DNA of 64,000 nucleotides. Source: Chloroflexota bacterium. Lineage in GTDB: Bacteria; Chloroflexota; Anaerolineae; Anaerolineales; Villigracilaceae. The notes beneath the pieces were generated by a model, which saw nothing but the letters and a program-made list of their open reading frames with translations, did not search any database and was not told the DNA's origin. Each line of letters starts with the position of its first letter. The stretch's first letter is position 1. Positions 18,141-27,515 of this stretch are shown here, one piece after another. The stretch is taken from contig JABFGC010000002.1 of the NCBI GenBank assembly GCA_013112685.1, forward strand, positions 1,374,902-1,438,901. Reading direction: 5' to 3'. A program made the position numbers and the translations under genes.

Positions 18141-20118
18141 ATGTTGAACCCTGAACAAATCGAAAGCAAACTCGACCGTATCCTTTTAAAGGTACAAAAA
18201 CCCGGTCGGTACGTGGGCGGCGAACTGAACTCCGTGCGCAAGGATTGGGATCAGGCGCAAACGCGCGTCGCCCTGGTGTTCCCCGATATTTACGATATCG
18301 GCGTGTCCAACGTCGGCTTGAAGATTCTTTACGACCAGATCAACCAACGGGAGGATGCGCTGGCGGAACGCGCCTACGCGCCCTGGCTGGACATGGAAGC
18401 CTTGATGCGCGAACACGGGATTCCGCTCTACGCGCTCGAATCAAAACGACCCCTGGCCTGCTTCGACATAATCGGCTTTTCCCTCCCCTACGAGACGCTC
18501 TACACCAACGCCCTCAACGTCCTTGACCTGGCGGGCATCCCTGTGCGCTCCGAGGAACGGGACGAGCGCCACCCGCTCATCATCGCCGGCGGGCACGCCG
18601 CCACCAACCCCGAACCCATGCACGCTTTCATTGACGCTTTCGTGATCGGCGAAGGGGAGGAGGTCATTCACGAAATCATTGTTGCGATCATGTCATTGCG
18701 AGGACGGAGTTCGCCCGCCCGAAGCAATCCCCAAATCAACGGGGAGATTGCTTCGACGCCTTCCGCGTCTCGCAATGACATATTACGCGAACTTGTAAAA
18801 ATTTCCGGCGTGTACGTTCCGCGTTTTTACCAGACGACCTACATGGACGACGGCACGGTGGCCGCCATCGAGCCGGTCATCCCCGAAGCGCCCAAGGTTG
18901 TCAACAAACGCATCGTGGCGAAACTCCCTCCGCCGCCGACCAAATTCCTTGTGCCGAACATTGACATCGTCCACAACCGCGTTTCGGTCGAGATCATGCG
19001 CGGATGCACCCGCGGGTGTAGATTCTGCCAGGCGGGGATGATCACCCGCCCGGTCCGCGAACGAAGCGTGGAGGAGATCGTCGCGGCGGCGGAAGAGGCG
19101 GTCCGCGCAACGGGCTTCGAGGAATTGGCGCTCCTGTCGCTTTCCTCCTCCGATTACACCCACATTCAGGAGCCTGGTGGATGCCATCAGCAAACGCTTC
19201 GAGGGCCGCAAACTGACTGTTTCGCTCCCCTCCCTGCGCATCGAGTCGGTTTCGATTGACCTAATGGAGAAACTCAAACAGCGCCGCTCCGGTGGGTTTA
19301 CGCTCGCGCCCGAAGCCGCCAGCGAACGGATGCGCCGCATCATCAACAAATTCATCCCCGACGAAGACATCATCAACACCACGCGCGAGATCTACCGCCG
19401 CGGCTGGACGACCATCAAGCTGTACTTCATGATCGGTCATCCCAGCGAGACGCTCGAAGACGTGCAGGCGATTGCGGACTTGTGCAAGCGCGTCATCGCC
19501 GAGGGACGTAAAGTGGCGGGCTGGAAGGTGAAGTTGAACGCAGGCGTGAGCACCTTTGTGCCCAAGCCGCAGACCCCCTTCCAATGGGTTTCGAGCGATA
19601 CGCGCGAAAGCATCCTCGAAAAGCAGGCTCTGCTGAAGCGCGAATTGTTCAAGGACAAGAGCATCAAACTCAGTTGGACCAATCCCGACGATTCGCTCGT
19701 GGAGTCGTGGCTCTCGCGCGGCGACCGGCGCCTGGCGGAGGTCATTTACACGGCATGGAAGAACGGCGCGCGCTTCGACGCCCGGGAGGAGGGACGCAAG
19801 TTCGATACGTGGATGGCGGCTTTAGCCGAACACGGGCTCGATCCTTCCTTCTACACTCACCGCCAGCGCCGCACCGACGAAATCTTCCCGTGGGAACACA
19901 TCACTGCCGCGGTGCGCAAGAACTTCCTCTTCCAGGATTTCCGCATGTCGTTGGAGGGACAGATCCGCGTGGACTGCCGTCTCAACTGTTTCGCCTGCGG
20001 CATCCTGCCGACTTTTGCCAACCTGCGCCGCGAACATCCCGGCGAAGGCTGGAAGTGCCCCGAAGTCAAAACCCCCGCCCGCAAGATGGAAATGGAACTG
20101 CCGCTGGTGGGTGATTGA
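18141..20118 (+). CDS. B12-binding-domain radical SAM protein, TIGR03960-like (one frameshift, repeat insertion)
   Basis: The N-terminal part (LLKVQKPGRYVGGELNSVRKDW..VRVALVFPDIYDIGVSNVGLKILYDQIN) is the characteristic start of this family, followed by a B12-binding-like Rossmann region. The radical SAM cluster ligands are in RGCTRGCRFCQAG (about residues 288-300), CxxxCxxC counting the Cys spacing CTRGCRFC. A one-base insertion near 19173 breaks the frame; restored, it reads HIQELVDAISKRFEGRKLTVSLPSLRIES. A 90-base palindromic element at 18691-18780 adds 30 residues in frame in a linker. The family usually neighbours the DUF2344 protein found at 20860, and is thought to act in RNA or cofactor modification; the reaction is unknown. 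Total about 658 residues. Confidence 0.88.
18691..18780 (+). repeat. Family A palindromic element inserted in frame in the radical SAM gene
   Basis: The element is exactly 90 bases with perfect 12-base terminal inverted repeats (TGTCATTGCGAG and CTCGCAATGACA) and internal GAAGCAATC/GATTGCTTC arms. It contributes 30 codons without a stop, between VVAI and ILRELVKISGVYVPRFY. Confidence 0.9.
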
Positions 20119-20333
20119 ATAAGTTTGTACCGCGAGATTTTGCAGATTAACAAATTAATCTAGCAATACGGTGTTTTTCAACCGCTGTCAACTTTGCAAT
20201 CCGACGGCACATCTGGAAGAGCGACCCACGTAGCGCACATCGAAGCCAGATATGCTGGTTGGCTTTATTGCCAGGTTATTTTGGAAAAGTGCAACATCTC
20301 GCGTATTAGCGACATAAATGTCGCGGTACTTCT

Positions 20334-20858
20334 ATGAACAAACCCCTTCTCCTCGAACGCCTGCAACGCGAACGCGACCAGTTTGAAGGACTGTTGAACC
20401 GGGTGGGTTTCACGCGCCAGTTGACCATGAAGGGCGTATCCGGTCATTTGTCCATCAAAGACCTGCTGGGGGACATTCTCTCGCGCGAGCAGTTCCTTGC
20501 CGACCGCCTGAGCGAGATTTTGGAAGGCGAGACCTACGCTCCTTCCACTTCCTTCACGGGGCTGGAAAATTTCCAAAACCATTACGGCTACCCGGATTTC
20601 GAATCGCCGTTGTATGAAAAGGACAAACCAAGTCCGTCCATTTTGGATTTGTACAAAACCATCGAATTCGACGAGATCGTGGCGCAGGAACTGGCGGTGT
20701 ATTCGAACATCCTCGAAGCGTTCGACAAACTGACCCACCACCAATGCCTCGACCATGATCTCTTCCACCGAATCGCGGAACACACCTACCGCCCGTACCG
20801 CCGGGCGGGCACGGCGATCCACCGCTGGCTGAAGAAAATCACCCCCGAACCCAAATAA
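20334..20858 (+). CDS. DinB-like four-helix protein
   Basis: A 174-residue, mainly helical protein with the DinB/YfiT-like pattern: an N-terminal helix, then LTMKGVSGHLSIKDLLGDILSREQFLADRLSEIL, and a C-terminal HDLFHRIAEHTYRPYRRAGTAIHRWLKK helix rich in His that could bind metal. DinB-like proteins include thiol-dependent transferases and proteins of unknown function. It sits between the radical SAM gene and its usual DUF2344 partner and ends one base before the latter's ATG, so it is probably co-transcribed. The 215-base spacer upstream (20119-20333) shows no gene. Confidence 0.65.
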   Translation: MNKPLLLERLQRERDQFEGLLNRVGFTRQLTMKGVSGHLSIKDLLGDILSREQFLADRLSEILEGETYAPSTSFTGLENFQNHYGYPDFESPLYEKDKPSPSILDLYKTIEFDEIVAQELAVYSNILEAFDKLTHHQCLDHDLFHRIAEHTYRPYRRAGTAIHRWLKKITPEPK

Positions 20859-20859
20859 C

Positions 20860-21489
20860 ATGCGCGTCCGAATCACGTTTACAAAACAAGGCGCATTGAG
20901 GTTTATCGGTCATCTCGATCTGCACCGTTTATGGGAACGCGCCATGCGCCGCGCCGATCTGCCCATCGCCTACTCGCAGGGGTTTCATCCCCAGCCCAAG
21001 ATCAGTCTCGCCGCCGCCCTGCCGCTGGGATTCTCCTCGCGCGGCGAAGTGCTGGACGTGCGGCTGAACGAGGAACTTTCCATTGAAGATATTTCCGCGC
21101 GCTTGCAGGAAGCGCTCCCGCCCGATGTTAAAATCGTGGACATGCAAGCCGTTGACGAGCGCGCGCCCGCTTTGCAGACGCAAGTGCTCTCGGCGGCGTA
21201 TAATGTCCATTTGACAGAACCAGTTGACGGGTCCGAATTGACGCGCCGGGCGGGAGGGTTGATGAATTCCGAGAGTCTCTTCCGCGAACGGAGGGGCAAA
21301 TCCTACGACCTGCGCCCGTTGATCGAGATGCTTAGCGTCATCACCGAAGCGGATGGGAAGGTCTGGCTCAAGATGACGCTCGCCGCGCGCGAAGGCGCAA
21401 CCGGACGCCCGGAGGAAGTGTTATCTGCTCTGGGAATCGAACCCGATACCGCGCGCGTGGAACGAACGCGCCTGATCTTTCAGAAATAA
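20860..21489 (+). CDS. TIGR03936-type radical SAM-associated protein (DUF2344)
   Basis: The 209-residue protein begins MRVRITFTKQGALRFIGHLDLHRLWERAMRRADLPIAYSQGFHPQPKISLAAALPLGFSSRGEVLDV, which is the signature start of the DUF2344 family. In many bacteria this domain is fused to, or adjacent to, the TIGR03960 radical SAM protein, as here. Its function is unknown; a role as substrate-binding partner of that enzyme is suggested by the constant linkage. The gene starts one base after the preceding stop, pointing to translational coupling. Confidence 0.88.
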   Translation: MRVRITFTKQGALRFIGHLDLHRLWERAMRRADLPIAYSQGFHPQPKISLAAALPLGFSSRGEVLDVRLNEELSIEDISARLQEALPPDVKIVDMQAVDERAPALQTQVLSAAYNVHLTEPVDGSELTRRAGGLMNSESLFRERRGKSYDLRPLIEMLSVITEADGKVWLKMTLAAREGATGRPEEVLSALGIEPDTARVERTRLIFQK

Positions 21490-21553
21490 TTTGGGTTTGT
21501 CGTTAAAATACCGCACGGGTATTTTCGATTTCAATTTTGTTGGAGGAGGTAAC

Positions 21554-22537
21554 ATGGCACTTCTGGTCGCACTACCGCTCGCGTTCATCCCCGCATTTTT
21601 CTTTTCCTGGTTCATCTACTGGCTGGACCGCTACGAAAAGGAGCCGCGCTGGCTGCTGCTCCTGACGTTTTTCTGGGGCGGCTTTGTCGCCGTCATCGGC
21701 GCGCTCATCTTCAGCCTCATCTTCGAAGTGGGTTTTTACGCCATCCTTCAGGATGAAGCCCTGGTGAGCATCGCAGGCGGCTCGATCACCGCGCCGGTGG
21801 TGGAAGAGTTCTGGAAAGGGCTTGCGGTGATGATCGTGTTTTTCATCTTCCGCAAGGAATTCGATTCCATCCTCGACGGCATCATCTACGGCGGGATCGC
21901 CGGGCTGGGTTTCGCCGCCACCGAGAACGTGCTCTACTTCCTGGGCCAGTATGCCGAGGGCGGCTGGGCGGGCATGTTCACCAACTTCGCCCTGCGCGTG
22001 GGCGTCTTTGCGTGGGGTCATCCCTTCTACACCGCCTTCATCGGCATCGGTTTTGCCGTGGCGCGCACGAACCGCAACGTCCTCGTCAAGTTCATTGCGC
22101 CCGTTATCGGCTACTTCCTCGCCGTCCTCGCGCACACCTTCCACAACACCACGCTTCTTTTCGTCCAGGGGCTGGGGAGCCTGGCGCTGGTCATCCTGCT
22201 GGAGTGGGCTGGCTGGCTGATCTTCCTCGGTTTCATCATCTGGATGATCCGCTACGAGCAGGGTTTGCTGAAGAAGCACCTGCGCGAAGAAGTGGCAAAC
22301 GGCTTGATTACCGAAGCCCAGTTCAAGACGGCGGTTTCGTTCTTCCAGTTTGGCGCGCGCCTGGCGGCGTTGAGCGGAGGCGTTTACAAAGCCACGGCCG
22401 ATTTCTACCAGTACCTCGGCGAACTCGCGCATAAAAAGGAACAACTGGCGAAGTTCGGCGACGAGCGCGGGAACGTTGCCATCATCCAGAAACTGCGCGG
22501 GAACATCACGGCGCTTGCCCCGCGCGCAAAGGTGTAA
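21554..22537 (+). CDS. PrsW-family intramembrane metalloprotease
   Basis: A 327-residue integral membrane protein with seven or eight helices. The PrsW/CAAX-protease-like motifs are present: PVVEEFWKGLAVM (EExxxK, about 78-90), GFAATENVLYF (about 119-129), and membrane His residues in WGHPFYTAFIGIGFAVAR and VLAHTFHNTTLL. PrsW cleaves anti-sigma factors in Bacillus; the substrate here is unknown. A soluble C-terminal tail of about 95 residues follows the last helix. GGAGGAGG before the ATG fixes the start at 21554, although the frame extends upstream to 21491. Confidence 0.85.
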   Translation: MALLVALPLAFIPAFFFSWFIYWLDRYEKEPRWLLLLTFFWGGFVAVIGALIFSLIFEVGFYAILQDEALVSIAGGSITAPVVEEFWKGLAVMIVFFIFRKEFDSILDGIIYGGIAGLGFAATENVLYFLGQYAEGGWAGMFTNFALRVGVFAWGHPFYTAFIGIGFAVARTNRNVLVKFIAPVIGYFLAVLAHTFHNTTLLFVQGLGSLALVILLEWAGWLIFLGFIIWMIRYEQGLLKKHLREEVANGLITEAQFKTAVSFFQFGARLAALSGGVYKATADFYQYLGELAHKKEQLAKFGDERGNVAIIQKLRGNITALAPRAKV

Positions 22538-22565
22538 GACGACCAACCGCATCCGTTCGGACCTC

Positions 22566-22596
22566 AAGGCTGGCGGCTCGTTCCCCAGCCTTTTTC
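22566..22596 (+). terminator. Rho-independent terminator after prsW-like gene
   Basis: AAGGCTGG (22566-22573) pairs with CCAGCCTT (22585-22592), followed by TTTCT. The tRNA gene begins 29 bases downstream and must use its own promoter, for which TATGGTAAAATT at about 22602-22613 is a plausible -10 region. Confidence 0.8.
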
Positions 22597-22624
22597 TACG
22601 CCTATGGTAAAATTCGCTTCGCCC

Positions 22625-22696
22625 GCCCCCGTAGCTCAGTGGACAGAGCGTCGGCCTCCGGAGCCGAAGAGCGCAGTTCGAGTCTGCGCGGGGGTA
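22625..22696 (+). tRNA. tRNA-Arg (anticodon CCG)
   Basis: All four stems can be drawn. The acceptor stem is GCCCCCG/CGGGGGT (22625-22631 with 22689-22695), the D stem GCTC/GAGC, the anticodon stem TCGGC/GCCGA with loop CTCCGGA giving CCG at 22658-22660, and the T stem CGCAG/CTGCG with loop TTCGAGT. The first acceptor pair is G-U. CCA is not encoded. CCG reads CGG arginine codons. Confidence 0.92.
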
Positions 22697-22700
22697 CCTG

Positions 22701-22726
22701 AAATCCGCCGTTTGTGGCGGATTTTT
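22701..22726 (+). terminator. Terminator of the tRNA-Arg gene
   Basis: AAATCCGCC (22701-22709) pairs with GGCGGATTT (22716-22724), followed by TT. It starts five bases after the tRNA 3' end. Confidence 0.88.
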
Positions 22727-22738
22727 ACTTTGGTCTTT

Positions 22739-22851
22739 CTACCGTACATTCAGAGCTTTTACCGCCAAGACGCAAAGCACGCCAAGTTTTTTGAGGCTTT
22801 CTTGGCGACCTTGGCGTCTTGGCGGTTCGATTTTGGTCATTTGTACGGTAG
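22739..22851. repeat. Nested inverted repeat, MITE-like (family E)
   Basis: The outer arms CTACCGTACA (22739-22748) and TGTACGGTAG (22842-22851) are perfect. They enclose a second perfect pair, ACCGCCAAGACG (22761-22772) and CGTCTTGGCGGT (22815-22826), with further CTTGGCG units. The inner palindrome is of a type dispersed in many bacterial genomes. No transposase is encoded. The 400-base stretch from the tRNA to 23096 holds only repeats. Confidence 0.85.
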
Positions 22852-22929
22852 CGAAACTTTGGTAAGTTCCTTTCATGTCGTTGCGAGCAACCTCCCGTTT
22901 TCAAGAGAATTCTGCTTTCCAGAGAATCT

Positions 22930-22982
22930 ACGAAGAACACGAATGCTCACGAAAAAGCGAAAGAAATTCGTGTTTCTTCGTG
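22930..22982. repeat. Inverted repeat with ACGAAGAACACGAA arms (family F)
   Basis: ACGAAGAACACGAAT (22930-22944) and ATTCGTGTTTCTTCGT (22967-22982) are inverted copies with one extra base. A weaker relative (CACGAATTTCTTTCGCTTTT) lies at about 47270-47290. Confidence 0.75.
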
Positions 22983-23084
22983 AACTTCGGGGAGAAAAAG
23001 TTATTTCCGATGAAGTCTATTTATTGAGCGCAAATTTCAAAAGGCTAACCCCTTTGTCGCATTTCTGGCAACTTGAATATTGGA

Positions 23085-23090
23085 TACAAT
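23085..23090 (+). promoter_or_regulatory. -10 element for a possibly leaderless transcript
   Basis: TACAAT lies six bases before the GTG at 23097, with no Shine-Dalgarno sequence between. It resembles the arrangement at 18128, 42810 and 62699. Confidence 0.45.
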
Positions 23091-23096
23091 AAACCC

Positions 23097-24173
23097 GTGT
23101 CGCGTTACAAACTTATCATCTATGCGTTTGCCGTGCTGGTTTGTTCGGGCTGCGGCGTGAAGGTCGTCACCGAAGAAGCGCCCATCGTCCTGCCGGAATT
23201 CATCACCGCCACACTGCCGCCCACAACAGTTCTGCTGCCTACGCCCACTTCGCCGCCGCCCACGCCTGCCCCCACGCTTCCACCCGTCGAAGGGACGACG
23301 AACACCCAGGTCAACGTCCGCGCGGAGACGAACACCGCCAGCGAAAGTTTCGGCGTGATCCCTCCGTTTACGAAAGTCCAAATCACCGGCAAAGAATCCA
23401 CCGGCACGTGGTATCAAATCCTCTATGCGGATTCGCCCACTGGAACGGGCTGGGTGCGCGCGGAGTACATCCAGGCGGCTAAGGCGGAGATTCAAGTCCG
23501 GGAGTTGGAGGCAGGCTTCGGGTCCGGTGTGGATGCGCTCGTCGTCAGCGGAATTAACGTCCGAAGCGGCCCCGGCACGGAGTACGAGTCGCTCGGAGTC
23601 TTGATTCCAAAAGATGTAGTACTGGCGACCGGAAGAGATGCCAGCGGCGCGTGGGTGCAAATCCGTTTTTCGAAATCACCCGATGGGACGGGCTGGGCGG
23701 CTGTGGAATTTTTGCAGGTGGAGGATCTCGAATCCCTGCCGGTAGTCGGCGAACCTGCGGAAGCCGCCGAAGCGACACCGGCAATGACTGAATCGGCGGG
23801 GGCGCTTCCAACCGCCCCGGCAGACGGCGACTCAACCGATGCGCCGCTCGCGCGGGGAGAACTTTCACCGGCGGGTTCGCGCGCCATGCAGGTGCAGGGA
23901 GAAGTTTCTGCGCCGGAAGGCGACCACGAGGATTGGATCGCGTTTTCGTCCTCGACTGCCGGTGTTTCAATTCAGGTATCCTGCGAAGCGGACGCCCTGC
24001 GGGTAGAATTGCATCAGGCAGGCAGCGTCACAGAATCGTTCATCCTCCCTTGCGGGAGCGGGCGCGCATTGAAGATTCAACCCAACGAAGTTTATACGCT
24101 GAGGCTGTCGGCGGCAGCCGCAGATGAACCGCAATTCATAGCATATCAATTGAAAATCGAAGCCAGCCTTTGA
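23097..24173 (+). CDS. Lipoprotein with two SH3b domains
   Basis: The 358-residue protein starts with a lipoprotein signal (MSRYKLIIYAFAVLVCSGC). A Pro/Thr-rich linker is followed by two bacterial SH3-like modules, TQVNVRAETNTASESFGVIPPFTKVQITGKESTGTWYQILY..GTGWVRAEYIQ (about 65-130) and INVRSGPGTEYESLGVLIPKDVVLATGRD..WVQIRF..GTGWAAVEFLQ (about 150-210). The C-terminal domain (about 255-358) is beta-rich with two cysteines. The likely place is outside the membrane, binding cell wall or envelope partners. It is the first gene of a likely operon with the FecR protein and a CHASE2 cyclase. An in-frame TTG at 23073 is a less likely start. Confidence 0.8.
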   Translation: MSRYKLIIYAFAVLVCSGCGVKVVTEEAPIVLPEFITATLPPTTVLLPTPTSPPPTPAPTLPPVEGTTNTQVNVRAETNTASESFGVIPPFTKVQITGKESTGTWYQILYADSPTGTGWVRAEYIQAAKAEIQVRELEAGFGSGVDALVVSGINVRSGPGTEYESLGVLIPKDVVLATGRDASGAWVQIRFSKSPDGTGWAAVEFLQVEDLESLPVVGEPAEAAEATPAMTESAGALPTAPADGDSTDAPLARGELSPAGSRAMQVQGEVSAPEGDHEDWIAFSSSTAGVSIQVSCEADALRVELHQAGSVTESFILPCGSGRALKIQPNEVYTLRLSAAAADEPQFIAYQLKIEASL

Positions 24174-24207
24174 TACGAGCCTGACCGGTTTTAGTCCACA
24201 GGAGAGA

Positions 24208-25407
24208 ATGGAGAATTTAGAAATGAAAAGCAAAACCGCGTTTTTATTCCTGTTGCTTGTGATCGTGCTTGCGGCGGCAAGTTGTCAGTCGAACGAAACG
24301 CCGTCGCCGCTTTCCGCTTCGCTCAGCGAACTTTCCGGCAAGGTGGATTTGAAGCAGGCGGGCGAAGAGAACTTTGCGCCCGCCACATCGGATTCAAGAC
24401 TGGAAGTGAACGGGCAGGGCCCAAACCGGGGATGACGGGCGCGTCCGGCTCGATCTTTCATCCGGCACGATCATCCGGGTGGCTCCATCCTCCCTGTTTA
24501 CCCTGCTCGCCAACGAGGAAGTGGAAGGCGGGCTCGCCACCAAGATCAAACTGGCACTCGGCAGGCTGTTCATCATCCTCAGCGGCGGCAGCGCAGACGT
24601 GGAGACGCCCTCCGGCGTGGCTTCGGTGCGCGGCTCGTACATGAAAGTGGAGGTTGACCCGGAGACGTTGGATATCTACGTGACCTGCCTCGAAGGGACC
24701 CTGCACGGCAAGCAACCCGGCGGGAACGGTCGAGTTTACGAACGGGGAAAAGGTCGTCCTCTTCCACCGCGACCCCGAAACCGGCAACTGGACCGCGCCC
24801 ACCGTCGAACCCATGACGCCCGAGGAATTCCGAGGAATGGCTGGACAATAACCCCGAAGCGAAGGAGTTATTCGAGCAGGCGATGGCGACCATCACCGCG
24901 CTCGCCCAGCCGACGGAGACGCCGATTCCCACAGCCACGCCCTCCGCTGAAACTTCGGAGGCTGAAACGGCGCTGGGCGGAGCCTGCTTCAGCGTCATCC
25001 AGCCTCAATCTGGGGAAAGCCTGCCGAAACAGGGCAGGGTGACGTTCGAGTGGGAGGAACAGCCCGGCGCAGAGTTGTATGTGATGACGTTCGTTGACCA
25101 AAACGGCAACCGTGCCACCATCGAGACCACCGAGACCAGCACGGCGAAGTTCATCGAAATCCTTCCGGCTGGGGGGCAGTACAGTTGGTTCGTCACCGCC
25201 TACGGCGCGGACGGAAGCGAAATCTGTTCGACCACGCCGATAACGTTCACCAAACCGCAGGGCGACCCAACTCCCAAACCTACGAAGGAACCCGACCCGG
25301 ATTACCAGCCGCCGGAGCCCACGCCAGAACCGACCGAAGATCCCACCTGCGATCCGTGCAACGTGGAGTCGAGTTGTTACGATCCGATGTTGTGCGAACC
25401 CGGATAA
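24208..25407 (+). CDS. FecR-domain lipoprotein (three frameshifts)
   Basis: The signal peptide ends in the lipobox AAASC (Cys about 25). The FecR-type domain follows: LSELSGKVDLKQAG..LEVNGQ, then DDGRVRLDLSSGTIIRVAPSSLFTLLA and VETPSGVASVRGSYMKVEVDPETLDIYVTCLEG. One-base insertions near 24419, 24724 and 24831 split the gene into four frames; each frame resumes exactly where the family pattern needs it. The C-terminal part has a Pro/Thr linker, an Ig-like beta domain (FSVIQPQSGESLPKQGRVTFEWEE..) and a Cys-rich tail. FecR domains usually act in envelope signalling; here the next gene is a CHASE2 cyclase whose sensor domain is outside the membrane. Start may be 24208 or 24223. Confidence 0.75.
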
Positions 25408-25429
25408 ACACGGGGAATAAAACCTTCCA

Positions 25430-27311
25430 ATGGAAAAAGCACCGGTAAGCCTCCGCACGGTTTTATTGCTGGGAACAGCGGTCATCCTGCTCCTCATTCA
25501 AATTGCGGGATTCTTTCCCGGAATCACCACGCCGCTCGAAAGCCTGGAATATTCCCTGTGCGACCTGTTCATGCGTCTGCGCGGAGTGGAGAAGCCCTCC
25601 GGTGACATCGTAATCGTGGCGATTGACGATTTCTCGTTCAACTGGACGGGATACCAGTGGCCCTGGGCCCCGTTCGTATTTCGCGGAGATCGTGGAGCAA
25701 ATCAACGCGGGTGGCGGGAAGGTCGTGGGCGTGGACATCATCCTCGCGGAGCCGGATGAAGCACCTGAAAATGACCCGATGTTCGCCGATGCGCTTGGCG
25801 AAGTTCCCACGTCGGTGTCGGTTATCCAAATCACCCGCACCAGCGGGCAGGGCTTCGAGACCGAGTCGCTCGTCCAGCCGCTCACACCCTACCGCGAAGC
25901 GCTGGACGGCGCGGGCATCACCTCCTTCATCCGCGACGAGGACGCGATTGTGCGTGGCGTAGTCGCCTTCGATTCCTATCAGGGCAGGCGTTACTTCAAC
26001 TGGGCGTTCGACATTGCGCGGTTGTACCTGAACGTCGAGCCGCCCATCTTCCAATCGAATTCGAGCCTGCAATTCAATGGTCAAAGCGTGCCGTTGAACG
26101 GAGGCGTCATGCTGGTCAATTACGCCGGTCCCGCCAAAACCTATCCCACCTATTCCGCGTCTGACGTGCACGACGGCATCACGCTCGAGCAAAACCCGGA
26201 CGCCTTCCGCGGCAAGATCGTTTTGATCGGCGCAACGACCGTCACTTTGCAGGATATTTACCCGACGCCCTTCTCCGCCGCGGTCCCGACGCCCGGCGTG
26301 GAAATCGTCGCCAACGCGGTGGATACCATCATCAACGGCAAGTACATCAGCCTCTCTCCGGGATGGCTTGCGCTTCTTATCACACTGACGGCTGGTCTTG
26401 CCGCCCATTTCATTTCCCTCCCGAAGAGACCCACCCTCACGCTGACCCTGCTGACCCTCAGCATGGCGGGCTGGCTAACGGTGGCGCTGCTGGTCTTCAT
26501 CAACCAGAGATACGTCCTGCCGGTGGCTGCGCCCGAGATCATGCTCTTTCTGGGGGTCGTCCTGCCGACGCTCGAGCAAGCCGTTTCGCAGGAACGCGAG
26601 AAGCGCCGCCTGCGCAGCCTGTTCAGCCGCTTCATCTCGCCGGAGATGGTAGACCAGATGATCGCCACGCAGGATTTGAACTCGCTGAACAAACGCTCGA
26701 ACATCAGCATCCTGTTTTCGGACATTCGCGGGTTCACCACGCTCTCCGAAAAACTCACGCCGGAGGACGTGGTGGCATTGCTCAACCCCTACCTCGAAGC
26801 CATGTCGCGGGTCATCTACAAGCATGGCGGCACGGTGGACAAATACGAAGGCGACGCCATTATCGCTTTTTTTGGCGAGCCGGTACATTACGAAGACCAT
26901 GCCGTACGCGCCCTCCGCGCTGCGATGGATATGCGAAAAGCGCTGGCGGAACTGAAGGCACGCTGGGAAAAGGAGGGACGTCCCAGCCATATCGAGATGG
27001 GCGTGGGAATCAATTCGGGTGAGGTGTTTGTGGGCTTGCTCGGCTCGGAACAACGCATCAACTACACGGTCATCGGCGACAACGCCAACCTCGCCTCCCG
27101 CTTGCAAGACCTGACCAAGACCTATGCCTGGCCCGTGCTCATCAGCGAGAGCACGTATCAGCAGATCAAGGATGAATTTGAAGTCGAATTTGCCGATGCA
27201 GTGACAGTCAAGGGCAAGACGCAGCCGGTCAATGTGTACAAGGTCATTGGGCGGAAGGGCGCACCCGAATCAGAACGATTGCAATCGTGGCAAAAGCAGG
27301 CTCTCCCGTAA
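25430..27311 (+). CDS. CHASE2 sensor adenylate/guanylate cyclase (one frameshift)
   Basis: A class III nucleotide cyclase of about 626 residues. An N-terminal helix precedes an extracytoplasmic CHASE2 domain (about 40-330, with SLEYSLCDLFMRLRGVEKPSGDIVIVAIDD and YQWPWPRSYFAEIVEQINAGGGKVVGVDIILAEPDEAPEN). Three membrane helices follow (about 330-400), then the cyclase domain with FSDIRGFTTLSE and KYEGDAIIAFFG (metal Asp residues) and YTVIGDNANLASRLQ (transition-state Asn/Arg). A one-base insertion near 25666 (GGG for GG) breaks the CHASE2 part. The likely job is to convert an envelope signal, possibly via the FecR and SH3 lipoproteins, into cAMP. Confidence 0.88.
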
Positions 27312-27433
27312 CTGGCGGGAAAGAGCCGAAACACAATCGGTGGAGCCGTAAAGGGAGAAAAGGTGTGGGGAACGGGATCAGCACAAAGTCCAGAATGATG
27401 CGGGTTTTCCATCCAAAAAACGCAGGTTTTTCG

Positions 27434-27484
27434 TTTGTGAAACACTTGTACCGAATTGTACAAAATCCATTTTTTTGGTATAGT
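27434..27484 (+). promoter_or_regulatory. Promoter of rex with possible Rex half-site
   Basis: TTGTAC (27456-27461) and TATAGT (27479-27484) are separated by 17 bases, a good sigma-70 spacing. Immediately upstream is TTTGTGAAA (27434-27442), which matches one half of the Rex operator TTGTGAA-N4-TTCACAA, and two TTGTAC units follow. Autoregulation by Rex is plausible but the second half-site is poor. Confidence 0.5.
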
Positions 27485-27515
27485 TACGTCAATACCATAA
27501 AAGGCGAGGGCACCG

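Noticed and set aside
22604..23092. 162-codon plus-strand frame over the tRNA and repeat region
   Set aside because: It reads through a tRNA gene, a terminator and palindromic repeats, so it is not a real gene.
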